This document shows positions 1-8,149 of a stretch of DNA of 64,000 nt, in pieces. Location: contig NZ_JAPIVS010000001.1 of NCBI RefSeq assembly GCF_026239695.1, forward strand, positions 124,001 through 188,000, read 5' to 3'. The notes under the pieces are model-generated. The model had not been told where the DNA came from. It searched no databases and saw only the letters and a list, made by a program, of their open reading frames with translations. The DNA is from Pedobacter sp. MC2016-15 (GTDB lineage Bacteria; Bacteroidota; Bacteroidia; Sphingobacteriales; Sphingobacteriaceae). How positions within the stretch are numbered: the stretch's first letter is position 1; each line of letters begins with the position of its first letter. A program made the translations under genes and the position numbers.

Positions 1-1520
1 AACTTTTTCGCCAGCTGTGCAATACACCAGTCGTCATAAGCATACTCTAAAGTATTGGAAATAGATGTGCCGCTTTTTTCTGCCGGGATGAATCCCTTAT
101 CAATATAATATCCTATACCGTCATAATCTCTTTTATTGGATGAAGCAATACATGCCTGCAGTGCTGCCTCCGGATCACCTGTATACACACCTTTAATAAT
201 AGCGTCTGTAAGGACAGAAACACTGTGATAACCACTCATGCACCAGTTGTCATTGGCAGAGTTTGACCAGACAGGTAACATCTTTAATGCACTCTGGTCA
301 TAGTGTGCCATCATTGATTTTACCATGTCGTTATTGCGCTTAGGCTGGATGATATTGAAAAACGGATGCAAAGTTCTGTAAGTGTCCCAAAGAGAAAAAG
401 TGGTGTAATTGGTAAAACCCTCTGCTTTGTGTACACCCTGATCCAGCCCTTTATACTCGCCGTTCACATCATTATAGGTAGTTGGATTGATAAAGGCATG
501 ATACATCGCAGTATAAAAATTCACTTTATCATCCTCAGAGGTGTTTACTGCAATTTTGTTCAGTTCCTTGTTCCACTCTCCCCTGGCCTGCTTCCGTACC
601 TGCTCAAAATCCCATCCCGGGATCTCTGCCTGCATGTTTTCCAGTGCATTCTCCTGGCTCACAGGTGAGATGGCAAATTTGATCTTAATCTTTTCCTGCT
701 CTGTAGTATTGAAATCGAAATACATTCTCAGTTGTTTTGCAGCGAGTTCTGGGAAGTTTTTGCTTTGGTCGAACTTGCCCCAGAAACCACGATATGCCTG
801 CTTGCGATCGTAGTTTTTGGCACCATATGCCTTAAAAGCTTTGGAGAATGACATCGCAAAATATACGGTACGCGTTCTTGCCCAGCCGTTGGTCTGGCGG
901 TATCCTGTGATGAGACTGTCATTGACAACACGAACATAAGTCCATACGTTTTTATCCGGGTAGTTGTAAATGCCAGACATCAGATCGAGGATGATGTGCG
1001 ACTGATCCGACTTTTTGAAAGTATACTGATGCATTCCTACCCTGTTTGATGCGGTCAGTTCCGCAGTGATCTGATCATCATCCAGCTTCACTTTGTAGTA
1101 CCCTGCTTCAGCAGTTTCATTCTGGTGTGAAAATGCAGATCTGAATCCCGCTTTAGGATCTGTTGCTGTGCCGGGGTTCAACTGCAGTGCACCCTGTGTG
1201 GGCATAATCAGGAAATCGCCCAGGTCTGAGTGTCCGGTTCCGCTAAAATGTGTGTGGCTAAAACCCACAATTGTTTTGTCCTCGTACTTGTATCCGGCGC
1301 AATATTTATAAATATCGCCATTGTACTTTCCGTTCAGTTCATATGAAAGCGTATCGGTATCCGGACTAAGTTGTACTGATCCAAAGGGAACTGTTGCACC
1401 CGGATAAGTATGTCCCATCTTTTGTGTTCCAATAATAGGTTTCACATATTTCGCCAGGTCCTGCTGTGCAACAGCAAAAAATGGAATAAATAACAAACTG
1501 CAAATTAATTTTCTCTTCAT
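1..1520 (-). CDS. GH92 family alpha-mannosidase, C-terminus beyond window edge
   Basis: Reading leftward from an ATG at 1520 the frame stays open to the window edge, giving about 506 residues of a family that is usually around 750. Residues 1-19 form a signal peptide ending in VAQ, so the enzyme is exported. The GHTYPGATVPFG block at residues 36-47, GFSHTHFSGTG further on, and NTLEYAYDDW near the cut end are characteristic of glycoside hydrolase family 92, calcium-dependent exo-acting alpha-mannosidases that trim alpha-1,2 (and other) mannose linkages of N-glycans or yeast mannan. The family is known from established work; the exact linkage cannot be read from sequence. The catalytic C-terminal part is missing because of the window boundary, not because of a truncation in the genome as far as can be seen. 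Confidence 0.93.
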   Translation of the reverse strand, partial: MKRKLICSLLFIPFFAVAQQDLAKYVKPIIGTQKMGHTYPGATVPFGSVQLSPDTDTLSYELNGKYNGDIYKYCAGYKYEDKTIVGFSHTHFSGTGHSDLGDFLIMPTQGALQLNPGTATDPKAGFRSAFSHQNETAEAGYYKVKLDDDQITAELTASNRVGMHQYTFKKSDQSHIILDLMSGIYNYPDKNVWTYVRVVNDSLITGYRQTNGWARTRTVYFAMSFSKAFKAYGAKNYDRKQAYRGFWGKFDQSKNFPELAAKQLRMYFDFNTTEQEKIKIKFAISPVSQENALENMQAEIPGWDFEQVRKQARGEWNKELNKIAVNTSEDDKVNFYTAMYHAFINPTTYNDVNGEYKGLDQGVHKAEGFTNYTTFSLWDTYRTLHPFFNIIQPKRNNDMVKSMMAHYDQSALKMLPVWSNSANDNWCMSGYHSVSVLTDAIIKGVYTGDPEAALQACIASSNKRDYDGIGYYIDKGFIPAEKSGTSISNTLEYAYDDWCIAQLAKK

Positions 1521-1673
1521 TTATACTACGCTTTGTATATTTTTTTAAGCCCCTAATATATTACATTAAGTTTAAAATACTTAAACCTGCACCTAATATC
1601 ATTTAGTCGTTACACAAACCTGCCTTTTTACAAGTATCTGACGGCCCAAAAACATATTGTTTCAAAAAATCAG
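1521..1673. other. intergenic region between GH92 gene and mnmA
   Basis: Divergent intergenic region. It holds a small inverted repeat, GTTTAA and TTAAAC separated by five bases, at 1570-1586. The position between two divergent genes would suit an operator, but nothing else supports that. No RNA gene or small ORF was seen. Confidence 0.4.
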
Positions 1674-1681
1674 TATTTTTG
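1674..1681 (+). promoter_or_regulatory. Bacteroidota -7 promoter element of mnmA
   Basis: TATTTTTG matches the TAnnTTTG consensus of the primary sigma factor of this phylum. A clear -33 TTTG at the right spacing is not visible. Transcription should start about six bases downstream, so the upstream in-frame TTG at 1657 cannot be the mnmA start. Confidence 0.65.
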
Positions 1682-1698
1682 CAGCTTATAAAATTACA

Positions 1699-2790
1699 AT
1701 GAGTAAAAGGGGTAGAATTCTGGTTGCCATGAGTGGCGGTGTTGACAGTTCAGTGGCGGCAGTAATGCTGCATGAACAGGGGTACGAAGTAATCGGATTG
1801 ACGATGAAGACCTGGGACTATGCTACATCGGGCAGCAACAGTAAGGAAACGGGCTGCTGCAGCCTGGATAGTATCAATGATGCCCGTACTTTGGCCGTAA
1901 ATTATGGTTTTCCGCATTATATATTAGATATCAGAGATGAGTTTGGAGATTATGTTATTGATAATTTCGTAGATGAATATCTCGCAGGACGTACACCAAA
2001 TCCATGTGTGCTTTGTAATACCCATATCAAATGGGAAGCATTGCTGAAACGTGCGAATAAACTGGATTGCGAATTTATCGCGACAGGCCATTATGCCAAT
2101 ATCAGACAGCATACCAATGGAAGGCATGTGATCTCCAAAGGTTTGGATGAAAACAAGGATCAATCTTATGTACTCTGGGGTGTTTCGCAGGAAAACCTTG
2201 CACGTACACAGTTTCCGCTGGGCTCCTTTGCAAAATCAGAAATCAGACAGATGGCGCTGGATATGGGGCAGGAAGAGCTGGCTAAAAAAAGTGAAAGCTA
2301 TGAGATCTGCTTTGTGCCTGAAAATGATTACCGTTCTTTCCTGAAACATAAAGTTGAAAATCTGGAAGAACGTGTTGCCGGTGGTAACTTCATTACCAGC
2401 GACGGTATGGTTGTAGGACAACATAAAGGTTATCCGTTTTATACCATCGGACAGCGTAAGGGCCTCGGAATTGCTTTTGGTGAACCGATGTTTGTGACGC
2501 AGATACTTCCGGAAAGTAATACTGTTATGCTGGGAAGAGCCGAGGAACTGGAAAGAGGTGAAGCAATGGTGAGGAATCTGAACCTGATTAAATATGATAG
2601 TATTACAGAGCCTATGGATAATGTAATTACTAAGATCAGATATAAAGATGCGGGAATGCTGAGTACAATTGTACAGGAGAAAGATAAAATGCGTGTGGTG
2701 TTTGATCACAATGTATCGGCAATCGCACCCGGACAGTCTGCCGTATTCTATGAAGGAAATGATCTCCTGGGTGGAGGGTTCCTAATCTAA
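1699..2790 (+). CDS. mnmA: tRNA-specific 2-thiouridylase MnmA
   Basis: MnmA thiolates position 2 of the wobble uridine (U34) in tRNAs for Lys, Glu and Gln, using ATP and a persulfide sulfur. The 363-residue product has the ATP-pyrophosphatase P-loop SGGVDSS at residues 12-18, the TPNPCVLCN motif with the catalytic Cys103 and the second catalytic cysteine Cys204 in YEICF; these correspond to Cys102 and Cys199 of the E. coli enzyme. ATGHYA and GQRKGLGI blocks are also present and the length is normal. I chose the ATG at 1699 because the frame extension to a TTG at 1657 would begin upstream of the promoter element. It is a single gene, ending in a shared terminator with the convergent peroxidase gene. 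Confidence 0.97.
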   Translation: MSKRGRILVAMSGGVDSSVAAVMLHEQGYEVIGLTMKTWDYATSGSNSKETGCCSLDSINDARTLAVNYGFPHYILDIRDEFGDYVIDNFVDEYLAGRTPNPCVLCNTHIKWEALLKRANKLDCEFIATGHYANIRQHTNGRHVISKGLDENKDQSYVLWGVSQENLARTQFPLGSFAKSEIRQMALDMGQEELAKKSESYEICFVPENDYRSFLKHKVENLEERVAGGNFITSDGMVVGQHKGYPFYTIGQRKGLGIAFGEPMFVTQILPESNTVMLGRAEELERGEAMVRNLNLIKYDSITEPMDNVITKIRYKDAGMLSTIVQEKDKMRVVFDHNVSAIAPGQSAVFYEGNDLLGGGFLI

Positions 2791-2800
2791 TAAGATATAA

Positions 2801-2840
2801 GCAAAAAAAAATCCCATTCTCGAATGGGATTTTTTTTTGC
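2801..2840. terminator. bidirectional terminator between mnmA and the peroxidase gene
   Basis: ATCCCATTC and GAATGGGAT form a 9-bp stem around TC, flanked by an A-run on the left and a T-run on the right, so it works as an intrinsic terminator in both directions. It ends exactly at the stop codon of the peroxidase gene. Confidence 0.9.
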
Positions 2841-3358
2841 TAAAGGTTTTTGGTAATCTCAGTGCTCATCGGGACTACCTTTGAACGGAAGCGGTGTACC
2901 AGCTGTCCCTTCTCATTGATCAGGAACTTCTCAAAGTTCCAGTTGATGTCACCTGTGAAGTCAGGATTTGCTGCAGTAGTCAGATATTTGAAAATCGGAT
3001 TAATGTCATTTCCTTTCACACTTACTTTCTCACTTAATAAAAAAGTAACCCCAAAATTCTTTTTACAGAAATCCTGAATCTCTGTGTTGGTCGCCAATTC
3101 CTGACCGCCAAAGTTGCCCGCAGGGAAGCCAATCAATACAACATCATTACCGTATTGCTTATGCAACTTTTCCAGGTCCTCATACTGTGGCGTGTACCCA
3201 CATTTTGAAGCGGTATTGACAATTAGAATTTTTTTGCCCTTAAATTTTGATAACTTAACTTCTTTGCCGTCAATAGTTTTGAAGCTGTAGTCATAAATGC
3301 TGGCAGGTGGCGCCACAGGCGAAAATAATAAACTGAAGAGGATAATTAATAGGTTCAT
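2840..3358 (-). CDS. exported glutathione peroxidase-type (thioredoxin-dependent) peroxidase
   Basis: Reduces hydroperoxides. The 172-residue protein begins with a hydrophobic signal segment (about residues 1-17), so it probably acts in the periplasm. The peroxidatic residue is Cys53 in NTASKCGYTPQ (cysteine, not selenocysteine). The other members of the catalytic tetrad are present: Gln86 in FGGQE, Trp140 and Asn141 in NWNFEKFL. Cys98 in DFCKK lies where the resolving cysteine of thioredoxin-dependent plant and insect enzymes lies, so electrons probably come from thioredoxin rather than glutathione. The usual FPCNQFG block reads FPAGNFG. Expressed alone and convergent with mnmA. Confidence 0.92.
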   Translation of the reverse strand: MNLLIILFSLLFSPVAPPASIYDYSFKTIDGKEVKLSKFKGKKILIVNTASKCGYTPQYEDLEKLHKQYGNDVVLIGFPAGNFGGQELATNTEIQDFCKKNFGVTFLLSEKVSVKGNDINPIFKYLTTAANPDFTGDINWNFEKFLINEKGQLVHRFRSKVVPMSTEITKNL

Positions 3359-3538
3359 GGTCTTTGAATTTTATTGTTAAAACGAAGATATGTACAAAAA
3401 ATATATACATATATAATTATACAGTAAACTTATGATTTCAGCACCAATATTATTGCAAATAGAGCCTTCAGTTTTGCTTGATATGCAAATATTTTAAAAA
3501 GGCCAAATGACCCTATTTCACATTTATTCTCGATAGAA
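3359..3538. other. divergent intergenic region upstream of topA
   Basis: AT-rich stretch between the divergent peroxidase and topA genes. On the minus strand, TATCTTCG at 3383-3390 is one mismatch from the -7 consensus and may serve the peroxidase gene. No other structure was recognised. Confidence 0.35.
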
Positions 3539-3571
3539 TTTGGATTATAGGCTTAATTATAGTTTTATTTG
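3539..3571 (+). promoter_or_regulatory. probable topA promoter
   Basis: TTTG at 3539-3542 and TTTATTTG at 3564-3571 (one mismatch to TAnnTTTG) are 21 bases apart, close to the spacing expected for -33 and -7 elements of Bacteroidota promoters. The start codon follows 16 bases later. Confidence 0.5.
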
Positions 3572-3587
3572 CAGAAAAACGTTCTGA

Positions 3588-6191
3588 ATGGCCAAAAATT
3601 TATTAATAGTTGAATCACCGGCGAAAGCAAAAACAATAGAAGGGTATTTAGGTAAAGATTTTCTCGTTAAATCCAGCTACGGTCACATTCGTGACCTGGT
3701 TAAGGGCGATATGGGGATCGATACCGGAAATGACTTTGCCCAAACCTATGAGGTGCCTGCTGATAAAAAGCAAGTCGTAGCTGAACTTAAAAAACTAGCC
3801 AAGGATGCCGAAATGGTATGGCTGGCATCCGATGAGGACCGTGAGGGTGAAGCGATTTCGTGGCACCTTTACGAGACGCTGGGATTAAAAGAGAATAAAA
3901 CAAAACGCATCGTATTTCACGAGATCACAAAGCCGGCAATATTAAAGGCGATTGAATCTCCGAGAACTATCGATTATAACCTGGTGAATGCCCAACAGGC
4001 AAGACGAGTATTGGATCGTCTGGTGGGTTTTGAACTTTCACCTGTCTTATGGAAAAAGGTTAAACCATCGCTTTCTGCAGGTCGTGTACAGTCAGTAGCT
4101 GTGCGACTCATTGTAGACAGGGAGCGCGAGGTAAACAAATTCAACGCAGCAGCGGCTTTCAAAATTACTGCCCGCTTCAGTACTGGTAAAGGAAAAGAAA
4201 TCGTCAAAGCAGAATTACCACAACGCTTCGAAAAGGAAGCTGACGCAGAGAAATTCCTTAACGATTGTATCAATGCCAGTTTTAAGATCAGCAGCCTGGA
4301 AACAAAACCGGCGAAGCGTAATCCTGCAGCTCCATTTACTACCTCTACCCTGCAGCAGGAAGCATCCAGGAAACTGGGCTTTCCCGTATCCAGGACCATG
4401 CAGGTAGCACAACGCCTGTACGAAAGTGGAAAGATCACTTACATGAGGACAGATTCAGTAAACTTATCTGAGACGGCCCTTACAGCTGCAGCAAACGAGA
4501 TCAATTCTGCGTATGGTGAGAAGTATCATCAGCCAAGAACATATAAAACTAAATCCGCAGGTGCTCAGGAAGCGCATGAGGCCATCAGACCTACCTACTT
4601 TAATCAGCATACCGTTACCGGCGATAATTCCGAGCAGCGCCTGTATGAGCTGATCTGGAAACGTGCCATCGCATCGCAGATGAGCGAGGCCCTCTTTGAA
4701 AAAACTACTGCACATATTGCTGTAAGCTCGAGAGCAGAACACCTCGTAGCTGAAGGTGAAGTAATGAAGTTTGACGGTTTTCTCAAGGTCTACCTGGAAT
4801 CCAGTGACGATGAAGAAGCTGAAGACAGCGACAATGAAAATATTCTTCCTCCCCTGAGCCGGGGACAGGAACTCCTGCTTAAAGCAATGAACGCTACGGA
4901 ACGTTTCTCACGTCCGCCGGCAAGATATACAGAAGCCAGTCTGGTGAAGAAACTGGAGGAGCTCGGAATCGGCCGCCCCTCTACTTATGCACCAACAATA
5001 TCCACGATTCAGAACCGTGGTTATGTCGTAAAAGAAGACAGAGACGGAAGAAACCGTTCTTTCGGTTCGATTGTACTGGAGGATGGCAAAGTAACCAAGA
5101 CGGTTAAGACAGAAATTACCGGAGCTGAAAAAGCCAAGTTATTCCCTACTGATATTGGCGAAGTTGTAAATGATTTCCTTGTAGAGCACTTTAAAGGTAT
5201 TGTTGACTTTAACTTTACCGCCAGCGTAGAGAAAGAGTTTGACGAAATTGCCCAGGGTTTGCAGGACTGGACAAAGATGTTACACGCATTCTATACTCCT
5301 TTCCATAAAGAAGTTGAAGTAACAACAGAAACCGCTGAGAGGGCAAATGGTGAGAGGCTGCTGGGCGTAGATCCTGCAAGTGGCAGAAATGTATATGCCA
5401 AAGTAGGAAAGTTTGGACCATTGGTACAAATCGGGCAGGTTGACGACGAAGAAAAACCAAAATATGCCAGTCTGATGAAATCTCAGTCTGTAGCCACAGT
5501 AACTCTCGAAGACGCCCTGGAACAATTCAGATTGCCTTTTCACCTCGACAACTATAAAGATCAGGAAGTTTCTGTTGGTGTAGGACGCTTTGGTCCCTAT
5601 GTGAAATGGGGTGAAACTTATATCTCCATTCCCAAGAATGAAGATCCACTTACGGTAGACCAGGCACGTGCAGAAATAATCATCAATGAAAAAATAACAG
5701 CTGATGCTCCTGTAGCCCATTACGATGGATTGCCGGTGACTAAAGGTACAGGCAGATTCGGACCTTTTATCAAATGGAACAATTTGTTTATCAACGTACC
5801 TAAAGCTTATAATTTTGATAACCTTTCAGACAATGATATCAGGGAACTGATTGCTAAAAAAGTTGAAAAGGAATCTAACCGCTTCATACAGCAATGGCCG
5901 GAAGATAAAATAGCTATTGAAAACGGAAGATGGGGAGCTTTTATTCGTTTTGGTAAAGACATGCTTAAATTAGGCAGAAACCCGGTTACCAATGAGAAAT
6001 ATACACCAGAAGAACTGACTGTACTTTCTCTGGACGAAGTGAAAAAATTAATTGTAGAACAGGTGCCAAATGCCTTTGAGCCAAAAGCAAAAAAGAAAGC
6101 TGCTGCCGGCACCAAAGCCAAAGCTGCAGGTACGAAAGCGGTAGCTAAAAAAGCTCCTGCTAAAAAGAAGGCTGTTGCGAAAAAGAAATAA
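3588..6191 (+). CDS. topA: DNA topoisomerase I (type IA)
   Basis: Relaxes negative supercoils by transient cleavage of one strand. The 867-residue protein has a TOPRIM domain at the N-terminus (Glu9 in VESPAKAKTI and the acidic cluster Asp82-Glu83-Asp84 in SDEDREGE) and the catalytic Tyr285 in TYMRTDS. It lacks the tetra-cysteine zinc ribbons of the E. coli enzyme. Instead the C-terminal half carries four copies of a repeat with a GRFGP(Y/F)(V/I)KW core (near residues 602-617, 663-675, 722-733, 783-794), the arrangement usual in Bacteroidota. The last 40 or so residues are a basic tail of AAGTKAKA- and KKAPAKK-like units, resembling eukaryotic histone H1 tails, probably for non-specific DNA binding. 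The next gene follows after three bases. Confidence 0.97.
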   Translation: MAKNLLIVESPAKAKTIEGYLGKDFLVKSSYGHIRDLVKGDMGIDTGNDFAQTYEVPADKKQVVAELKKLAKDAEMVWLASDEDREGEAISWHLYETLGLKENKTKRIVFHEITKPAILKAIESPRTIDYNLVNAQQARRVLDRLVGFELSPVLWKKVKPSLSAGRVQSVAVRLIVDREREVNKFNAAAAFKITARFSTGKGKEIVKAELPQRFEKEADAEKFLNDCINASFKISSLETKPAKRNPAAPFTTSTLQQEASRKLGFPVSRTMQVAQRLYESGKITYMRTDSVNLSETALTAAANEINSAYGEKYHQPRTYKTKSAGAQEAHEAIRPTYFNQHTVTGDNSEQRLYELIWKRAIASQMSEALFEKTTAHIAVSSRAEHLVAEGEVMKFDGFLKVYLESSDDEEAEDSDNENILPPLSRGQELLLKAMNATERFSRPPARYTEASLVKKLEELGIGRPSTYAPTISTIQNRGYVVKEDRDGRNRSFGSIVLEDGKVTKTVKTEITGAEKAKLFPTDIGEVVNDFLVEHFKGIVDFNFTASVEKEFDEIAQGLQDWTKMLHAFYTPFHKEVEVTTETAERANGERLLGVDPASGRNVYAKVGKFGPLVQIGQVDDEEKPKYASLMKSQSVATVTLEDALEQFRLPFHLDNYKDQEVSVGVGRFGPYVKWGETYISIPKNEDPLTVDQARAEIIINEKITADAPVAHYDGLPVTKGTGRFGPFIKWNNLFINVPKAYNFDNLSDNDIRELIAKKVEKESNRFIQQWPEDKIAIENGRWGAFIRFGKDMLKLGRNPVTNEKYTPEELTVLSLDEVKKLIVEQVPNAFEPKAKKKAAAGTKAKAAGTKAVAKKAPAKKKAVAKKK

Positions 6192-6194
6192 ACT

Positions 6195-6599
6195 ATGAAG
6201 AAGGATCTGCCTGAAAATATTGTTGAAGACATGGCCATGGCAGTGGTCCTGATGAATGAAACACCGGAAATTAAGAACTGGACGGTATATCTGGTAAATC
6301 TGAAAGAAGTTCAGATCGACAATGTTCTGATCAGTTCCAAAGGTTACGGTGAAAAGGATGGCAGAATGGTTAAGACCTCTGTTCTGCGTCATTTTCTTGG
6401 AGATATCCCGGCGAATTCTTTCAAAGGCGTAGAGGCAATTGATACAGAAGTTTTTGGTTTAACCAATGAGTATTGGTTGAGCTATTACATCAACGGTGTC
6501 ATTTACGATAAGAAGTTTATCTTTTTGCCGGAAAGTATTGTTGACGAAAACCTGATTCGTATTCCCCTGGTGAACAAACCCGGGGTAATGATCAAATAA
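6195..6599 (+). CDS. conserved hypothetical protein coupled to topA
   Basis: A 134-residue soluble protein starting three bases after the topA stop codon, so almost certainly co-transcribed and probably translationally coupled. It has no signal peptide, no transmembrane segment and no cysteine. The sequence reads as an alpha/beta or mostly beta protein with alternating hydrophobic strands (WTVYLVNLKE, YWLSYYING, KFIFLPES). I do not recognise a characterised family; the tight spacing suggests a function linked to topoisomerase I or simply to its expression. The gene is convergent with the lysoplasmalogenase gene, with one base between them. Confidence 0.8.
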   Translation: MKKDLPENIVEDMAMAVVLMNETPEIKNWTVYLVNLKEVQIDNVLISSKGYGEKDGRMVKTSVLRHFLGDIPANSFKGVEAIDTEVFGLTNEYWLSYYINGVIYDKKFIFLPESIVDENLIRIPLVNKPGVMIK

Positions 6600-6600
6600 T

Positions 6601-7299
6601 TTATAAAGGGGTTTGAGTGTGAATAAGTTTTCGCTCTACCCCTCCTGTAATGATCAGTCCTTGTGCAATCATATAGGTTGCACTGATCAGCATATCTGCA
6701 TGTGCAAAAGGCATTACGAAATGTAACTGCGCCATCAGCGCATCAGTCAGGATAAAAAAGATCACTCCCGCCAGTATAAGGTTAAAACTGAGTCTATTTA
6801 CACGCTGGTTTCTGAATACAGCCATCATCACCATTAAAGCACCTGTAAACACGAAAATCAATACCGGTAGTTTCAATATGGGCAAATGTGGTCGCAGGTA
6901 AATATAAAAGCCGGTAAAAGCTACGGCGCAGACAGCAATTGCGATCCTCGCTCCTTTTTTATCCAGTTCTTTTGCAGAAAGAAAATCCAGGTAGAAAGCA
7001 CTGATATAAAAAATATGACAGATAAGGAAAGCTGCCAGTCCATAAAGAAACCACGATGGATTATAATCCATTAGCATCAGTAAAGTATCTCCTGTAAGGG
7101 CAAACACCAGTCCCGTAAATAATCTTTGATGAAAACGTCCTTTGAGTTTTGTTGATAAACAGAGAAAGACAAGCAGAACCAGGGATATACATGGCTTAAC
7201 TGCAAAATTCAATCTTGACCAGTGCCAGTATTCTGCTGCAAGGACAAGAATGAAAACCAGTGCATAAGCCAGTTTAAATACCGGATATTTTTTCAGCAT
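6601..7299 (-). CDS. YhhN family lysoplasmalogenase-like membrane protein
   Basis: A 232-residue protein made almost entirely of transmembrane helices (about eight). The FALTGDTLLML segment (around residue 67) followed by FLYGLAAFLICHIFY matches the YhhN/TMEM86 family, whose animal members hydrolyse the vinyl ether bond of lysoplasmalogens. The conserved aspartate in GDTLLML is the presumed active-site residue. Whether a bacterium of this group has plasmalogens cannot be judged here, so a wider role in ether or lysolipid turnover is possible. Confidence 0.85.
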   Translation of the reverse strand: MLKKYPVFKLAYALVFILVLAAEYWHWSRLNFAVKPCISLVLLVFLCLSTKLKGRFHQRLFTGLVFALTGDTLLMLMDYNPSWFLYGLAAFLICHIFYISAFYLDFLSAKELDKKGARIAIAVCAVAFTGFYIYLRPHLPILKLPVLIFVFTGALMVMMAVFRNQRVNRLSFNLILAGVIFFILTDALMAQLHFVMPFAHADMLISATYMIAQGLIITGGVERKLIHTQTPL

Positions 7300-7341
7300 A
7301 AAAACTTAGCTATAATACAATGACATCACCAGAAAAAGATA

Positions 7342-7378
7342 AGAACAAGGAATTTTTTATTAAATCATTCCTTGTTCT
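7342..7378 (-). terminator. hairpin terminator after the RRM gene
   Basis: Perfect 12-bp stem, AGAACAAGGAAT and ATTCCTTGTTCT, with a 13-base AT-rich loop. On the minus strand it follows the RRM gene stop codon by 40 bases and is followed by a short T-rich run. Confidence 0.75.
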
Positions 7379-7417
7379 CTATGTGATGATAGAAAATCAA
7401 TCTAAAGGAAAAGCTGA

Positions 7418-7732
7418 TTAGTAGCTTCTTTCCCTGTTGTTGTTGTTGCGTTTAAAACCGCCACCGCCAGCGTTTCCGCCACCAGTACCTGGTTTTTCCT
7501 GTGCTTCGGCAACTTTGATCCGGTTTCCGTTGTAATCACCACCGTTCATTCTCTTAATCGCTTCTTTAGCCTCTTCGTCTACTGGCATCTCTACGAAACC
7601 AAAACCACGACTCTGACCAGTTTCACGATCTTTGATAATTCTAAGTGATTTTACCTGACCGAAATCGCCGAACACGGCTGTTAATTCATCTTCCCCTACT
7701 TCTAAAGGAAGGCCTGTAATAAATATCTTCAT
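7418..7732 (-). CDS. small RRM-type RNA-binding protein
   Basis: A 104-residue single RNA recognition motif followed by a glycine/asparagine-rich tail. RNP2 is IFITGLP (residues 3-9) and RNP1 is SRGFGFVEM (about residues 41-49), with the aromatic residues that stack on RNA bases in place. Such proteins resemble cyanobacterial Rbp proteins and eukaryotic glycine-rich RNA-binding proteins, and are often cold- or stress-induced RNA chaperones. The low-complexity tail (GGGNAGGGGFKRNNNN) is typical of RNA-binding and condensate-forming proteins. It is monocistronic with its own promoter and terminator. Confidence 0.93.
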   Translation of the reverse strand: MKIFITGLPLEVGEDELTAVFGDFGQVKSLRIIKDRETGQSRGFGFVEMPVDEEAKEAIKRMNGGDYNGNRIKVAEAQEKPGTGGGNAGGGGFKRNNNNRERSY

Positions 7733-7752
7733 TAATGTCTAAAAGTTTTCCT

Positions 7753-7760
7753 CAAAGGTA
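7753..7760 (-). promoter_or_regulatory. -7 element of the RRM gene
   Basis: On the minus strand the sequence reads TACCTTTG, an exact match to TAnnTTTG, 20 bases upstream of the RRM start codon. A short leader of roughly 14 bases is predicted. Confidence 0.6.
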
Positions 7761-7849
7761 CAAAAATCATACCTCTTATTTACTATGGATTGTAAGGAAT
7801 CAGTAAAAAATTCGATTATTTTGAATTTTATCCTGGGACGCGTTTTTTA

Positions 7850-8095
7850 TTAACTCATAATAGCACCCGGGAGTACCTCAAAGGTCCTTTCCATGCAGAA
7901 ATCTCTTCCATCATAATTCCATTCCAGAACTACTTTCCAGGAACCATCCGGGATATCCACGATCGGAATCACAAGTGAACCGTCTTCATTACTGCGCAAA
8001 AATTGGATGTGATGTTTAAGATCCGGGTCAGATAAACAGCTAAAAAAAACTTTTACAGCTACCGGGTGGTCGAAACAAAAAGTCAGGCTTTTCAT
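7850..8095 (-). CDS. small hypothetical protein, possibly FixH-like
   Basis: An 81-residue protein without a signal peptide or membrane span. The segment IPDGSWKVVLEWNYDGRDF (about residues 47-65) has the spacing of tryptophans and glycine seen in the beta-sandwich part of FixH-like proteins, but the FixH membrane helix is absent. I treat the family assignment as tentative. It lies upstream of and in the same direction as the RRM gene, with its own intergenic spacing of about 117 bases, so it is probably a separate unit. Confidence 0.65.
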   Translation of the reverse strand: MKSLTFCFDHPVAVKVFFSCLSDPDLKHHIQFLRSNEDGSLVIPIVDIPDGSWKVVLEWNYDGRDFCMERTFEVLPGAIMS

Positions 8096-8149
8096 AATTG
8101 AAGTTCTAATATAGCTGATAACAACCCATTAGTCTGCAATGTTTTAAAA

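Noticed and set aside
1657..1698. Upstream in-frame TTG start for mnmA
   Set aside because: It begins before the promoter -7 element, so it would not be on the transcript; homologues start at the ATG at 1699.
2236..2709. 157-codon open frame on the minus strand across mnmA
   Set aside because: It lies fully inside mnmA in antisense, has no recognisable family features and its composition is that of a shadow frame.
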